From Nitrospirota bacterium (GTDB lineage Bacteria > Nitrospirota > Nitrospiria > Nitrospirales > Nitrospiraceae): 64,000 nt of DNA. Within the stretch, counting starts at the first letter, position 1. Each line of letters starts with the position of its first letter. The stretch lies in the NCBI GenBank assembly GCA_030684575.1, contig JAUXVD010000022.1:7501-71500 (forward strand), read 5' to 3'. A program made the position numbers and the translations under genes. Shown piece by piece: positions 8,401 through 17,677 of this stretch. The notes beneath the pieces are model-generated. The model saw nothing but the letters and a program-made list of their open reading frames with translations, did no database searches and was not told where the DNA came from.

Positions 8401-9654
8401 GTGGATACCTCTGTTCACACGAGTTTTCACACCCTTGGTTTGTCCGAGCCGCTTCTGCGTGATTTAACGGCAGCCGGGTTGTTGGTTCCTACTCCCATTC
8501 AAGCCCAGGCCATTCCCCCAGCTCTTGAGGGCCGTGACGTGATCGGGTGCGCACAAACCGGTACGGGGAAGACGGCGGCATTTGTGGTGCCAATGATCGA
8601 GCGCCTCGCAGTCCTGCCAAAAGGTCATCCCCAGGCATTGATTCTCGCGCCAACGAGAGAGTTGGCGCTGCAGATTTTTGGCTCAATCGAGAAGCTCGGT
8701 CGTAGCCACAATATCTCTGCCACGGTTATCGTCGGTGGGAGCGACATGCAGGCGCAGATTCGAGGGCTGCGTCAGCGGCCCGATATCCTGGTTGCCACGC
8801 CGGGCCGTTTGCTGGATCATATGTGGAACGGGACGGTCAATATGGCCCCCATTAAGATCCTGGTGCTTGATGAGGCCGATCGAATGCTTGATATGGGCTT
8901 TGCTCCACAGATCAATCAGATCCTTGACGCGCTCCCGTTGGAGCGGCAGACGTTACTTTTCTCCGCCACGCTTCCGACGGACGTGACTCGCTTGGTTCAG
9001 GCGAGCTTGAAGGATGCCGTTCGTGTGATGGTGACGCCGCATTCGACGACGGCAGAGGGTGTGACCCAGGCGGTGCATTATACATCGCCCCAGGAGAAGA
9101 CCAATCTGTTGGTGTCGTTGTTAGGGGTGGAACGAGGGACCGTTCTCGTATTTGCCAGGACAAAGAGTCGGGTCGATCGACTCGGGCAAACGCTTGAACA
9201 GGCGGGTCACCGCGTTGCGGTAATCCATGGAGACCGAACGCTGCCTCAGCGCCTTCGTGCTCTCGATGGATTTAAGCGAGGACAGGTCAGAATCCTTGTC
9301 GCGACGGATGTGGCAGCCCGTGGGATTGATGTGGCGAATATCGGTCACGTGGTGAATTACGATTTGCCCAACTCGCCGGAGGACTACATTCATCGTATCG
9401 GGCGGACAGCCAGGATGAAGATGACCGGGCGAGCGACTAGTTTTGTGACCGCCGATGATCGCGATCAATTGCGCGCGATTGAAACGTTGTTAGGTCATGC
9501 GGTACCGCTTGCAGGGGGAAGTCCTGGCCCTAGTGATCGTGCGCATTCGAGAGTGGGAGCTGATCGTTCAAGAGGTGATCGTCAGCGTTGGGCTCGTCCA
9601 GGTGAGGACCGACGTCAGCAGCAGGCTGGTCCTGTCGTGCCAGAGGGAAGCTAG
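8401..9654 (+). CDS. DEAD-box ATP-dependent RNA helicase (RhlE-like), 417 aa
   Basis: GTG start after AAAGGA. All DEAD-box motifs are present: Q motif (PTPIQAQAIP), I (AQTGTGKT, residues 51-58), Ia (PTRELALQ), GG in VGGSD, Ib (TPGRLL), II (DEAD), III (SAT), IV (VLVFARTK), V (ATDVAARGIDV) and VI (HRIGRTAR). After the second RecA domain it has a short basic tail rich in Arg, Gly and Gln (residues about 380-417), as in RhlE/CsdA-type proteins used in ribosome assembly and RNA decay. It unwinds RNA in the cytoplasm. Its closeness to a desaturase and RRM genes suggests a cold role. Confidence 0.93.
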   Translation: MDTSVHTSFHTLGLSEPLLRDLTAAGLLVPTPIQAQAIPPALEGRDVIGCAQTGTGKTAAFVVPMIERLAVLPKGHPQALILAPTRELALQIFGSIEKLGRSHNISATVIVGGSDMQAQIRGLRQRPDILVATPGRLLDHMWNGTVNMAPIKILVLDEADRMLDMGFAPQINQILDALPLERQTLLFSATLPTDVTRLVQASLKDAVRVMVTPHSTTAEGVTQAVHYTSPQEKTNLLVSLLGVERGTVLVFARTKSRVDRLGQTLEQAGHRVAVIHGDRTLPQRLRALDGFKRGQVRILVATDVAARGIDVANIGHVVNYDLPNSPEDYIHRIGRTARMKMTGRATSFVTADDRDQLRAIETLLGHAVPLAGGSPGPSDRAHSRVGADRSRGDRQRWARPGEDRRQQQAGPVVPEGS

Positions 9655-9953
9655 GTTTCGCAGGGCAGCGTCGAGCAAGAGGGATTATGGCAGCGCCGGT
9701 ATTCCTTGATTGATATTATAGAGTGTAGTGGACATGAGGAGTGCCGTCGATGGGATGCCGAAATTGCTCGTCGGCTCTGACCTACGCTGGAGATCGTGAT
9801 CGGACAGTAGCGATTAGGACGATGCGCAGATCCTGATAGATGAGAGTGACGTGGTACGAATGGTAAGGCCGAGGGGTGAGCATCGCTAGATAGTCACTGC
9901 AGGCGAGGGTAATATTTCCCGCTGATTGTTGTGTGCAGGCGGTGTAGGGCTGG

Positions 9954-9989
9954 AGTGATGTGATGCGCGAGGTGCGCAGTCACATCACT
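9954..9989 (-). terminator. Long hairpin after the 63-aa gene
   Basis: Arms AGTGATGTGA-TGCGC and GCGCA-G-TCACATCACT pair over 15 bp with one bulged G. It begins three bases past the stop codon of the small minus-strand gene ending at 9992, so it fits a terminator or 3' stabiliser. No T run follows on the minus strand. The remaining bases between 9655 and 9953 hold no supported gene. Confidence 0.6.
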
Positions 9990-9991
9990 TC

Positions 9992-10183
9992 CTAATATAG
10001 CGGCTCTTGCGGCCCCCACTGGAGACCGGCCAAATCCGGATCTTCTCCTCCCTCTTCGGTAGAGGGGCGATCTGGCTTTTCAGTCTTGCGTTGCTCTCGT
10101 CTGGCGTCTTTATCGCGCCGCTGGACCTGTTTCGCTTTCTCGCGGTCTCGTTTTGCGATGGTCGTTTTTCCTGCTCGTCCGAT
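9992..10183 (-). CDS. Small basic protein, 63 aa, no standard start codon
   Basis: The frame reads (I)GRAGKTTIAKRDREKAK, continues as a Lys/Arg/Gln-rich helix, and ends GGEDPDLAGLQWGPQEPLY. From general knowledge, small bacterial proteins of this layout, with a basic helix followed by a DPDLAG..GPQ tail, occur widely with unknown function. A perfect AAGGAGG lies five bases before an ATC codon (10183-10181), and no ATG, GTG or TTG is available in frame before the upstream stop at 10220. Either translation starts at AUC, or the original start codon was lost by a point change. A hairpin follows the stop. Confidence 0.6.
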   Translation of the reverse strand: MGRAGKTTIAKRDREKAKQVQRRDKDARREQRKTEKPDRPSTEEGGEDPDLAGLQWGPQEPLY

Positions 10184-10250
10184 GATGCCCTCCTTTGCGT
10201 GACGACTCGTCGTGATTCGTCAATCGCTTGCCGTTATGGTCTGGCCCCGT

Positions 10251-10538
10251 CTACGATGGCGACGGTTCCGTCGCTCCTCGGCGTCTCTTGCTGGTTGAGT
10301 CAGGAGCATGATTGGTAGTTTTTGCTTCGCGCTCAGCCGTACGCGAGCGAGTGCCCTGGCCGAATCCACGGCTAGCCATGTTTGATACTTGTTGGCGGAT
10401 ATCCTCCATGGAGGTCGTCAGGCTTGGATCGAGAGGACTTGGAAGGCCGAGTACCTCCCACCTAATTTTTGGTTTCCTTGTTGCCCTTGCGCGGTTCTTT
10501 CTCGTTTTGTCGGCTCGCCACCCAGTGGATAGCTTCAT
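10251..10538 (-). CDS. Possible small basic protein, 95 aa
   Basis: AAGGAG lies six bases before the ATG at 10538. The product starts MKLSTGWRADKTRKNRARAT and is rich in Arg, Lys and Ser throughout. It ends about 70 bases before the 63-aa gene on the same strand. A second frame starting beside it (YEAIHWVASRQNEKEPRKGN) is equally plausible for 25 codons before a stop, so a frameshifted gene is an alternative. Function unknown. Confidence 0.35.
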   Translation of the reverse strand: MKLSTGWRADKTRKNRARATRKPKIRWEVLGLPSPLDPSLTTSMEDIRQQVSNMASRGFGQGTRSRTAEREAKTTNHAPDSTSKRRRGATEPSPS

Positions 10539-10926
10539 AGATGCTCCTTTATAGAACCTGGCATCTCCGGTTTGGACCGATGCTCGATGGAGATGAGGGG
10601 GTCGGATAGAAATGCTTCAATCACTTCGCCCATCGGTCTGCTCGGTATTTGCGCAGACCTTCAATGGAACGTAAGAGCAGCTCGTCCGAACTGAATCAAG
10701 CGCGCTGGGACGATCGAGTGAGATGGGGCCGCGCGAGACAAAAAACTGGCTCGTACGAACAGGCAGAATACCATGGGGTCTGGTGAGAGTCAAACCTGGT
10801 ATTTGCTGAAGGCGTGGTCATGGTGGAGTGGTTCGTTCCGTGTTATGAGGCAACGAGTGGAATTCTTGAAATGATTTTCTGCGTAGAGTGCTCTGGAGTA
10901 CAGTAGCGACAGGGTAGGGATGCTCC
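10539..10926. other. Intergenic stretch, no gene supported
   Basis: No frame with a ribosome-binding site. It carries the promoter of the PilZ pair on the plus strand and the promoter of the small minus-strand gene ending at 10538. No repeat was recognised. Confidence 0.4.
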
Positions 10927-11307
10927 ATGGAACAACTCCCATATCGATCCTCTGGCTCGAATAAGTTTCGCCGACATTCTCGAGTGCGCATCTCTGCTCC
11001 GTTCGCCTGTGCTTTGTCTCGCCGTCAGGCCAGGCATTGGTTACGTCGGCCTCCTATCGACCTGGGTGTGGTCTACGATCTTTCAATATGCGGGGCGCGA
11101 GTCAGTACAGAGGCTGAGATCAAGCCTGGAGATGAAATCACATTGAGCCTGCGTCTTCCCAAACAAATCAAACCTGCCGAAATTGCCGTGGCTACGGTGC
11201 AGTGGACAAAGGATCAATTTTTCGGCCTGGCTTTTACGGAGTTGTCTCCAGCTGCACAGAGCCGTCTGGAAAAGTATGTGGCGGTCATGTCAGCGAGCGT
11301 CGCATAA
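10927..11307 (+). CDS. PilZ domain protein, 126 aa
   Basis: A stand-alone PilZ domain, which binds cyclic di-GMP. The two ligand motifs are visible: RRHSRVR (RxxxR type) at residues 15-21, and DLSICGARV (D/NxSxxG type) near residues 56-64. The rest forms the beta barrel (DEITLSLRLP, VATVQWTKDQFFGLAF). A second PilZ gene follows after 47 bases, and a PilB-type ATPase gene lies on the other strand beyond, so control of pilus or adhesion motors is likely by inference. Confidence 0.88.
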   Translation: MEQLPYRSSGSNKFRRHSRVRISAPFACALSRRQARHWLRRPPIDLGVVYDLSICGARVSTEAEIKPGDEITLSLRLPKQIKPAEIAVATVQWTKDQFFGLAFTELSPAAQSRLEKYVAVMSASVA

Positions 11308-11354
11308 TTTCCCCTTGTCCAGGATGCGTGGAAGGTTGTGGATGAGAGGTTGGA

Positions 11355-11705
11355 ATGGGGACTGAGTCAAGACGATACCCGCGTCATCGTATTCCGGCAC
11401 CATTCGCCTGTTCGTTCGCGCGCATTGGATTACAACGATGGGCAGCGGCTGAACGTGCAGGATTGGGCGTCGTGCTTGATGTGTCGTTGAACGGTGCGAA
11501 AGTCATGAGCCCCGCCTCCATGAATCAGGGGGATCAACTCGCAGTCAGTCTTCGCCTGCCGGATCAGGCTGCAACGATGAATGTTGATGCGACGGTGCGA
11601 TGGGGTAATCGTCATACATTTGGAGTGGAATTTATTGCGCTCTCTCCACGTGTTGAAACTCGCCTGCGGAAATTTCTCTCCCGTGTTTCCTCGCCACAGT
11701 CATAA
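11355..11705 (+). CDS. PilZ domain protein, 116 aa
   Basis: Second of a tandem PilZ pair. RRYPRHR (residues 6-12) gives the RxxxR motif, and DVSLNGAKV near residues 47-55 gives the D/NxSxxG motif. The barrel strands (LAVSLRLPD, VDATVRWGNRHTFGVEFIAL) align by eye with the gene before it, so the pair probably arose by duplication. GAGAGG precedes the ATG. Both intact ligand motifs suggest both bind cyclic di-GMP, perhaps with different affinity. Confidence 0.88.
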   Translation: MGTESRRYPRHRIPAPFACSFARIGLQRWAAAERAGLGVVLDVSLNGAKVMSPASMNQGDQLAVSLRLPDQAATMNVDATVRWGNRHTFGVEFIALSPRVETRLRKFLSRVSSPQS

Positions 11706-11906
11706 GATCATTTGCTTCAAGGCTTTTCTTAATTAAGGGGCGGCTGATGCCGCTGTCTACCTGAAATATCTGCGGATATACGATCGGCATTCGATCATGC
11801 TGAGTTGGTAGGCCTGCATAGTCGTGATGCAGTGAGGGAGGACCCGAGAGGGCTGAGGTTGCTAGGGGAGACAGCGGGCGTTGTGAGGGCAGCTCTTCAG
11901 CTGTGC

Positions 11907-14228
11907 CTACTTGATCGCCACGGCCTTCACTTCTTTGAATGTGGTGTGGCCAAGGAGGGTTTTCTGGACCCCGTCCTGCATGAGGGTCGTCATGCCGTCT
12001 TCGATGGCTGCCTTCACCATCTCTTCAGTTTTGGCTTTCGACTGAATCATGCGTTTGATGCGGTCCGATCCTAGGAGCAGTTCGTGCAGGGCCACGCGTC
12101 CCTTAAAGCCTGTGCGATTGCAGGTCTCGCATCCCTTTCCGCGTGCCAGGCGGAAAGTATTGTCCTGCGGGATGCCCAGCTTGTCCCAATTTTCAGGTCC
12201 GTACCCCTGGCGAATCTCCTCATACTCAACTGCAGTTCCGACGTATTGTTCCTTGCAGTCCTTGCAGATCCGGCGAGTGAGGCGCTGGGCAAGGACTCCT
12301 AACATCGCATCGGCAAAACTAAAGGAGTCGCAACCCATATCCAGAAGCCTGGTGACCGTCTCCACCGCGCTGTTGGTGTGGAGTGTGCTCATGACGAGGT
12401 GTCCGGTCAATGAGGCTTCAATGCCGATTTCAGCCGTTTCTTTATCTCGCATTTCTCCAACCATAATCACGTCTGGGTCTGCTCGAAGAAATGCGCGCAT
12501 GGCTTTGGCAAAGGTGAAATCGATCTTGGGTTGAACCTGCACTTGCCGAAGTCCGTATTGCGTGATTTCGACGGGGTCTTCTGCCGTCCAGATCTTGATA
12601 TCCGGTGTATTGATGAAGCCGAGCACGGAATGGAGGGTCGTGGTTTTTCCGGATCCAGTAGGTCCGACGCAGAGAATGATGCCATAGGGTTTTGCCGCGA
12701 TCTCTTTGATCGCCGCGAGATTCCGGTCTGAAAATCCCATCTTGTCGAGAGGCAAGGGCTCACTGGCTGCGAGTAGACGCATGACCACGTCTTCGTTATA
12801 TCCAGCAGTCGGAATCGTTGCGACGCGCAACTCGATTTCCTTGTTTTCCGATAGTTTAAACTTGATCTTGCCGTCCTGAGGTTTGCGCCGTTCTGCAATG
12901 TCGAGGCTGGCCATAATCTTCAGGCGCGACACGATGGCCCGGCGATAACTCTGAGGGATCTTCATGTATTCGAAACAATCGCCGTCGACCCGGAAACGAA
13001 CAAGGGTCTCACGTTTTTCGCCATAGGGTTCGACGTGAATGTCTGAGGCGCCCTGGCGATAGGCATCGGCAATGATTTGATTCGCCAGCCGGACGATGGC
13101 GTTGTCGTTTTCGTCGAGCCCGCCTCCGGCGTCTTCCGCTGCGGCTTCTTGGGCTTCGTTGACGAGTTCGCCGAGAATGTCGGAGACGTTTTCGTCCAGC
13201 TTTCTGGTGCTGCCGGTATCGCCCTGTCCCTGTCCTGTGGCGGAGCTGAGGAATTGCGCAATATCACGGCGGAGGCTGACGGCAAACCGAATGTTGAGGC
13301 CTGGAAACGTGCGCTTGATATCTGCAACACGGTCGAGATCGCCGGGGTCGTCCGTCAAAATCTCGATGGCGGTTCTATCCCGCTTGAGGGGCATCCAATG
13401 GTTTTTTCTGAGGTAGTCGACGTTGAGATTTTTGAGGAGTTCGACATCGACAATCGTTCGATCGCTGTACTCGATGTAGGGGCATTTGTGAAACTGCGCG
13501 AACGATTTGCCGATCTCAAGCTTGGGCACCTTGTATTTTTCGATCAAGATGCTCTCGAAGTCTGACACGCCTTTCTTGGATTCGGCGAGGGCATTGTCCA
13601 GTTCGTTTTGAGTGATACGGCTATTCGTCACCAGAAGATCGAACTTGGTCGGGTTCTTTTTTGAAACCTTGCGAAGATTGAAGAAGGCAATGCCGAGGGC
13701 TTTTGCTATTTCGGCGACAGACTCTTCATCTTTTCTGGTAAAGCGGGCGCCACTTTTCTTGTTGAGCAGTTGGAGCACACCCATTAAATACTTATTTTCT
13801 GCCACGATCGGATAGGTCAAGACCTGCTTGGTTTTGAATCCGGTTCGCTTGTCGTAGGAGTTGTCGTGCAGGAGTGCAGGGTGAACGCCCTGCAGCTCCG
13901 CAATGTTGTATGCGTCGGCGATATTTACAGGGCGGAGATATTTCGCGCAGAACCCGGGCAGGCTTTGTTCCGTGATGGGGATGCGGATTTCCTCGACGCT
14001 ATCGATGTGAGGGACTTTCGAGAAAATTTCTTTCTTGTCCGAATCAAACGCATAGATAGTGAGATCTTCGGCGTCAAAGAGACTGAGGATGTCTGTATGC
14101 AAGTCGAGGAGAATATGGTCGAGATTGCTGGCGGCATTGATTTGGTCAGCGATACGTTTGATGTTTTCGGTAGAGGCAACTTTTTGCTGCAGCTCCTGGA
14201 GGTTTTGCGGGATGGGATTGGCTTGCAT
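11907..14228 (-). CDS. PilB/GspE-family secretion or pilus assembly ATPase with N-terminal GAF domain, 773 aa
   Basis: Three parts: a GAF domain (about residues 20-185), the MshEN/GspE N-terminal region (about 215-320), and the hexameric ATPase. Walker A is GPTGSGKTT near residue 512, the Asp box is IWTAEDPVE, Walker B is DPDVIMVGEMRD, and the His box is STLHTNSA. A tetra-Cys zinc site is split as CKDC and CETC near the C-terminus. The MshEN region is a known cyclic di-GMP binder in PilB/MshE relatives. GAF fusion is unusual for PilB and suggests a second ligand input. It drives type IV pilus extension or type II secretion at the inner membrane. Confidence 0.9.
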   Translation of the reverse strand: MQANPIPQNLQELQQKVASTENIKRIADQINAASNLDHILLDLHTDILSLFDAEDLTIYAFDSDKKEIFSKVPHIDSVEEIRIPITEQSLPGFCAKYLRPVNIADAYNIAELQGVHPALLHDNSYDKRTGFKTKQVLTYPIVAENKYLMGVLQLLNKKSGARFTRKDEESVAEIAKALGIAFFNLRKVSKKNPTKFDLLVTNSRITQNELDNALAESKKGVSDFESILIEKYKVPKLEIGKSFAQFHKCPYIEYSDRTIVDVELLKNLNVDYLRKNHWMPLKRDRTAIEILTDDPGDLDRVADIKRTFPGLNIRFAVSLRRDIAQFLSSATGQGQGDTGSTRKLDENVSDILGELVNEAQEAAAEDAGGGLDENDNAIVRLANQIIADAYRQGASDIHVEPYGEKRETLVRFRVDGDCFEYMKIPQSYRRAIVSRLKIMASLDIAERRKPQDGKIKFKLSENKEIELRVATIPTAGYNEDVVMRLLAASEPLPLDKMGFSDRNLAAIKEIAAKPYGIILCVGPTGSGKTTTLHSVLGFINTPDIKIWTAEDPVEITQYGLRQVQVQPKIDFTFAKAMRAFLRADPDVIMVGEMRDKETAEIGIEASLTGHLVMSTLHTNSAVETVTRLLDMGCDSFSFADAMLGVLAQRLTRRICKDCKEQYVGTAVEYEEIRQGYGPENWDKLGIPQDNTFRLARGKGCETCNRTGFKGRVALHELLLGSDRIKRMIQSKAKTEEMVKAAIEDGMTTLMQDGVQKTLLGHTTFKEVKAVAIK

Positions 14229-14435
14229 TAGGCAAATTCCTGCATGTCACGCATGGTGGTTATCGCCGGATTGAAGCGCATATGCGGGCCTGGCGTTTGC
14301 GAGCACAATTGCTCTGAAGTGGAGGTCGAATGTGAGTCTAGCTGATCGCGAGTGGAAGGCAAGGAAAAGGCGGTTTCAGTCTGGCGAGCTTCCGAGCCCC
14401 ACAAGATGAGTGCCGCTACGGGGAACGATGAGGTG

Positions 14436-16136
14436 CTAACTTGTTTGGGTGCGAGTCAGATGAGCGGCAACTTGAGCGGGAGGCATTTTGAGTTTGACTC
14501 CGTCCTTCCGAGTCTTGACCTCCACGACTCCTTCGGCGAGGCCTTTGTCGCCAATGACGACTTGGAACGGGGCTCCCATGAGGTCTGCATCGTTGAACTT
14601 CACACCTGCTCGTTCATCCCGGTCATCCCATAGGACTTCAAGTCCAGCGGCCTGCAGTTCGTCGTAGAGCTGCGCGGTGACGTGAGCCGTTTGGTCAGAC
14701 TTGGTGAGCGGGAGGAGATGCACATGGAATGGAGCAATGGGGAAGGGCCAAATAATGCCTTTGTCGTCATGGTTCTGTTCGATCGCCGATGCGGCAGTCC
14801 GTCCCACTCCGATGCCGTAACAGCCCATCACCGCGAGGCATTCTTTGCCTTGCGCATCCAGGAAGGAGGCCTTCATGAGCTCACTGTATTTGGTGCCGAG
14901 CATAAAGACGTGCCCGACTTCAATGCCCCGCGTCGCTTTCAACGTCCCGTCTTTTCTCGGTGACGGGTCTCCTGCGCAGGCGCTGCGGAGGTCGGCAAAC
15001 TGCTCGACCTGAAAGTCACGCTCCCGATTCGCATCGACATAGTGCGTATCAAGTTGATTGCCGCCGACGACCATGTTGCGCAAGGCTTTGACCGCATGGT
15101 CGGCGATAATCCGAACATCTTTCAACCCGATAGGTCCGGCAAATCCGACCGGCGCGCCCGTGACTTGCTCGACAGCGGCGGGTGTCGCGAGCTCAAGATC
15201 CGTCACGTGAAGAAGCCGTTGAATCTTAATTTCATTGGCCTCATGGTCGCCTCGGATCAGCACGGCCACGGTCTCTTTCCCCGTCGAGTAGAGAAGCGTT
15301 TTGACGAGGTGAGCAGGGGAGACGTTCAGGAATTTTGTGACTTCTTCGACGGTTCGGCAACGGGGCGTCTGGACGGCACGCAGGGGACGGGGTGCTTCGG
15401 TGTCCATCTCCGTAGGAGGAAGCACTTCGGCCTGTTCGACGTTAGCGGCGTAGGTGCCGGTATCGCTATACACGATGGTGTTCTCGCCCGTATCGGCGAG
15501 CACCATGAACTCGTGAGATGAGCTCCCGCCAATCAGTCCGGTGTCGGCTTCTACGGCACGAAAGGTCAGGCCGCAGCGTGTGAAAATACGCTGATAGGCG
15601 TCGTACATCTTCTGATAGCTGACCCTGGCGCTCGCTTCATCCTGGTCGAAGCTGTAGGCGTCCTTCATGATGAACTCACGTCCCCGCATGAGCCCGAAGC
15701 GGGGGCGGATTTCGTCGCGAAACTTTGTTTGGATCTGATAGAAGTTCAGCGGCATCTGCCGATAGGAGCGGACTTCGCGCCTGAATAAATCGGTGATCAC
15801 TTCCTCATGGGTCGGTCCCAAACAAAACTCGCGCTCATGGCGATCTTTAAAACGGATCAATTCCTTGCCGTAGAAATTCCATCGGCCTGTTTCCTGCCAC
15901 AGCTCTGCAGGAGAGGCAATGGGCATGAGAAGTTCTTGTGCCCCAGCCCGATTCATTTCCTCGCGAATGATCTGTTCGACTTTTCGGATGACCCTGAGTC
16001 CGAGCGGAAGATAGGTATAGATGCCGGCTGCCACTTTGCGAATCAGCCCCGCTCTGAGCATGAGCCTATGGCTGACGGTTTCCGCTTCGACCGGTTCTTC
16101 GCGCAATGTCGGGATTAAGACTTGAGAGGTACGCAT
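14436..16136 (-). CDS. proS: Prolyl-tRNA synthetase, bacterial type, 566 aa
   Basis: A class II aminoacyl-tRNA synthetase that charges tRNA-Pro. Motif 1 region is [20 protein letters not shown], motif 2 is in [20 protein letters not shown], and motif 3 is [20 protein letters not shown]. The long insert between motifs 2 and 3 (about residues 225-400) is the editing domain of bacterial-type ProRS that removes Ala-tRNA-Pro. The C-terminal anticodon-binding domain follows ([11 protein letters not shown] onward). Length is normal for the family. It is the last gene downstream of uppS-cdsA-dxr-rseP, a common bacterial order. Confidence 0.96.
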   Translation of the reverse strand: MRTSQVLIPTLREEPVEAETVSHRLMLRAGLIRKVAAGIYTYLPLGLRVIRKVEQIIREEMNRAGAQELLMPIASPAELWQETGRWNFYGKELIRFKDRHEREFCLGPTHEEVITDLFRREVRSYRQMPLNFYQIQTKFRDEIRPRFGLMRGREFIMKDAYSFDQDEASARVSYQKMYDAYQRIFTRCGLTFRAVEADTGLIGGSSSHEFMVLADTGENTIVYSDTGTYAANVEQAEVLPPTEMDTEAPRPLRAVQTPRCRTVEEVTKFLNVSPAHLVKTLLYSTGKETVAVLIRGDHEANEIKIQRLLHVTDLELATPAAVEQVTGAPVGFAGPIGLKDVRIIADHAVKALRNMVVGGNQLDTHYVDANRERDFQVEQFADLRSACAGDPSPRKDGTLKATRGIEVGHVFMLGTKYSELMKASFLDAQGKECLAVMGCYGIGVGRTAASAIEQNHDDKGIIWPFPIAPFHVHLLPLTKSDQTAHVTAQLYDELQAAGLEVLWDDRDERAGVKFNDADLMGAPFQVVIGDKGLAEGVVEVKTRKDGVKLKMPPAQVAAHLTRTQTS

Positions 16137-16262
16137 AATTCTGTGAGAAGGATCAATAAATAAGGGATCACGCCTGCAGGTCGTTGTGCTCGAAATGTCA
16201 GTGATCGAGGAGTTGTTTCACTGAGATGAAGAGGTTCAACGTTGAGAGCTTCGCCTCAGGTC

Positions 16263-17654
16263 TTATCGTAAAAAGATCCGCTCAAGGTCATTCCAGAACG
16301 CAAAAATCATCACGCCCACTAATAACACGAGGCCTGCCTGTTGTGCTACTTCTCTTTGGCGTTCACCGAGTGGCTTCCTGAGGATAGCCTCAATCAGGAA
16401 AAATAACAGATGGCCGCCGTCGAGAATGGGGATAGGGAGCAAGTTGAGGACGCCTAGATTGATGCTCAGAATGGCGATGAGAAAGACTACACTTGAGGCC
16501 CCTTGCGCAGCGGCTTCTCCTGAAATATTCGCGATCGTCAGCGGTCCGCCGATATTTTTACTGGAGATGTCCCCCACGATCATCTTGTAGAGACCGATGG
16601 CCGTCAACTCGGTCCAGCCCCACGTGGCCCCCAAGCCGTCATAGAGAGACAGCAGCGGGGTGCTCGAGCGCATGATCGAACGGCCTGGTCCTGAAATGCC
16701 GATTTTGCCGACCTCGACTGATTGGCCATTGACCATGGTCTTCTCGGCAGAGGGCGTCACGGTCAGTGGAATCCGCTGTCCTTCCCGCAAGACCTCGATT
16801 TTGAGTGGGCGGCTAGGGCTTTCTTTCACCATACCGGTCATTTGCGACCAGGTATGGATTGTGTGGCCCTCGATGTTGACGACATGGTCGCCTGCCTGTA
16901 GTCCGGCTTTGGCTGCCGGAGAGCCTTGCATGACGGACGTCACGAGGGGCGGTGTTTCCTCGACGCCCAAATAATAGGCGGGCTCTTGGGTTGAGGCCTG
17001 TGGTCCAGGGGTAGTGGTGGGCGTCACCGATAGTGTTTTGACCTGGCCGTCTCGTTTGATCTCAAGCGTCAGCGCCTGGCCTTTGCTTTTCGCGACAGCG
17101 TCGAATAGTTCCGTCCTGGTCGAGATCTCCTGTCCGTTGACTCGGCTGATATGATCGCCGATCTGGATGCCGGCGGTGTCAGCAGGAGAGCCGGGGACCA
17201 TGGCTTCGACATCGGGATTCAAGTCCTGGAAGGTGGGGACGAATAGGGGCGCTCCGGTTGCGAGCCATCCCGCAAAAATAAAATAGGCCAGAATGAAATT
17301 AAATCCAGGTCCTGCGGCGACGATCAGGACTTTCCCCCATAGGCCTTGGTGCGCAAAGGACCGGGTCCGATCCTCTGGCGTGGTGGCCTCGGTTTCATCT
17401 TCGCCGAACAGCTTGACGTAGCCACCCAGTGGAATGGCTGAGAGCAGATATTCGGTTTCGCCCATTTGGCGGCCGAAAATCTTCGGTCCGAATCCCAGGG
17501 AAAATTTAAGGACCTTGACGCCGACCCAGCGAGCGGCCAGGTAATGCCCGAGTTCATGGAACGCGACGAGCACGCCGAGGACGACCAGGAACCACCAGGC
17601 CTTCTGCAAGAGCAACCAGAGGGTATCGGGGGACCAGGTGAATGCCATGAACAC
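16263..17654 (-). CDS. rseP: Site-2 intramembrane zinc metalloprotease RseP, 463 aa
   Basis: The active-site HELGH is at residues 33-37 in the first membrane helix, and the second metal ligand is in the C-terminal LLPIPILDGGH. Two periplasmic PDZ domains sit between (about residues 125-205 and 220-300), each with a GD-type carboxylate-binding loop (IQIGDHIS, LQAGDHVV). It cleaves anti-sigma factors or signal-peptide remnants in the inner membrane. The GTG at 17654 has AAGGAG eight bases upstream and is preferred to the ATG two codons later. It is co-transcribed with dxr, 23 bases upstream. Confidence 0.94.
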   Translation of the reverse strand: MFMAFTWSPDTLWLLLQKAWWFLVVLGVLVAFHELGHYLAARWVGVKVLKFSLGFGPKIFGRQMGETEYLLSAIPLGGYVKLFGEDETEATTPEDRTRSFAHQGLWGKVLIVAAGPGFNFILAYFIFAGWLATGAPLFVPTFQDLNPDVEAMVPGSPADTAGIQIGDHISRVNGQEISTRTELFDAVAKSKGQALTLEIKRDGQVKTLSVTPTTTPGPQASTQEPAYYLGVEETPPLVTSVMQGSPAAKAGLQAGDHVVNIEGHTIHTWSQMTGMVKESPSRPLKIEVLREGQRIPLTVTPSAEKTMVNGQSVEVGKIGISGPGRSIMRSSTPLLSLYDGLGATWGWTELTAIGLYKMIVGDISSKNIGGPLTIANISGEAAAQGASSVVFLIAILSINLGVLNLLPIPILDGGHLLFFLIEAILRKPLGERQREVAQQAGLVLLVGVMIFAFWNDLERIFLR

Positions 17655-17677
17655 GGTGTATGCTCCTTCGTGTAAAA

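Noticed and set aside
9782-9975. Open minus frame of about 60 codons (CSDYLAMLTPRPYHSYHV...)
   Set aside because: No start with a ribosome site, and no family recognised.
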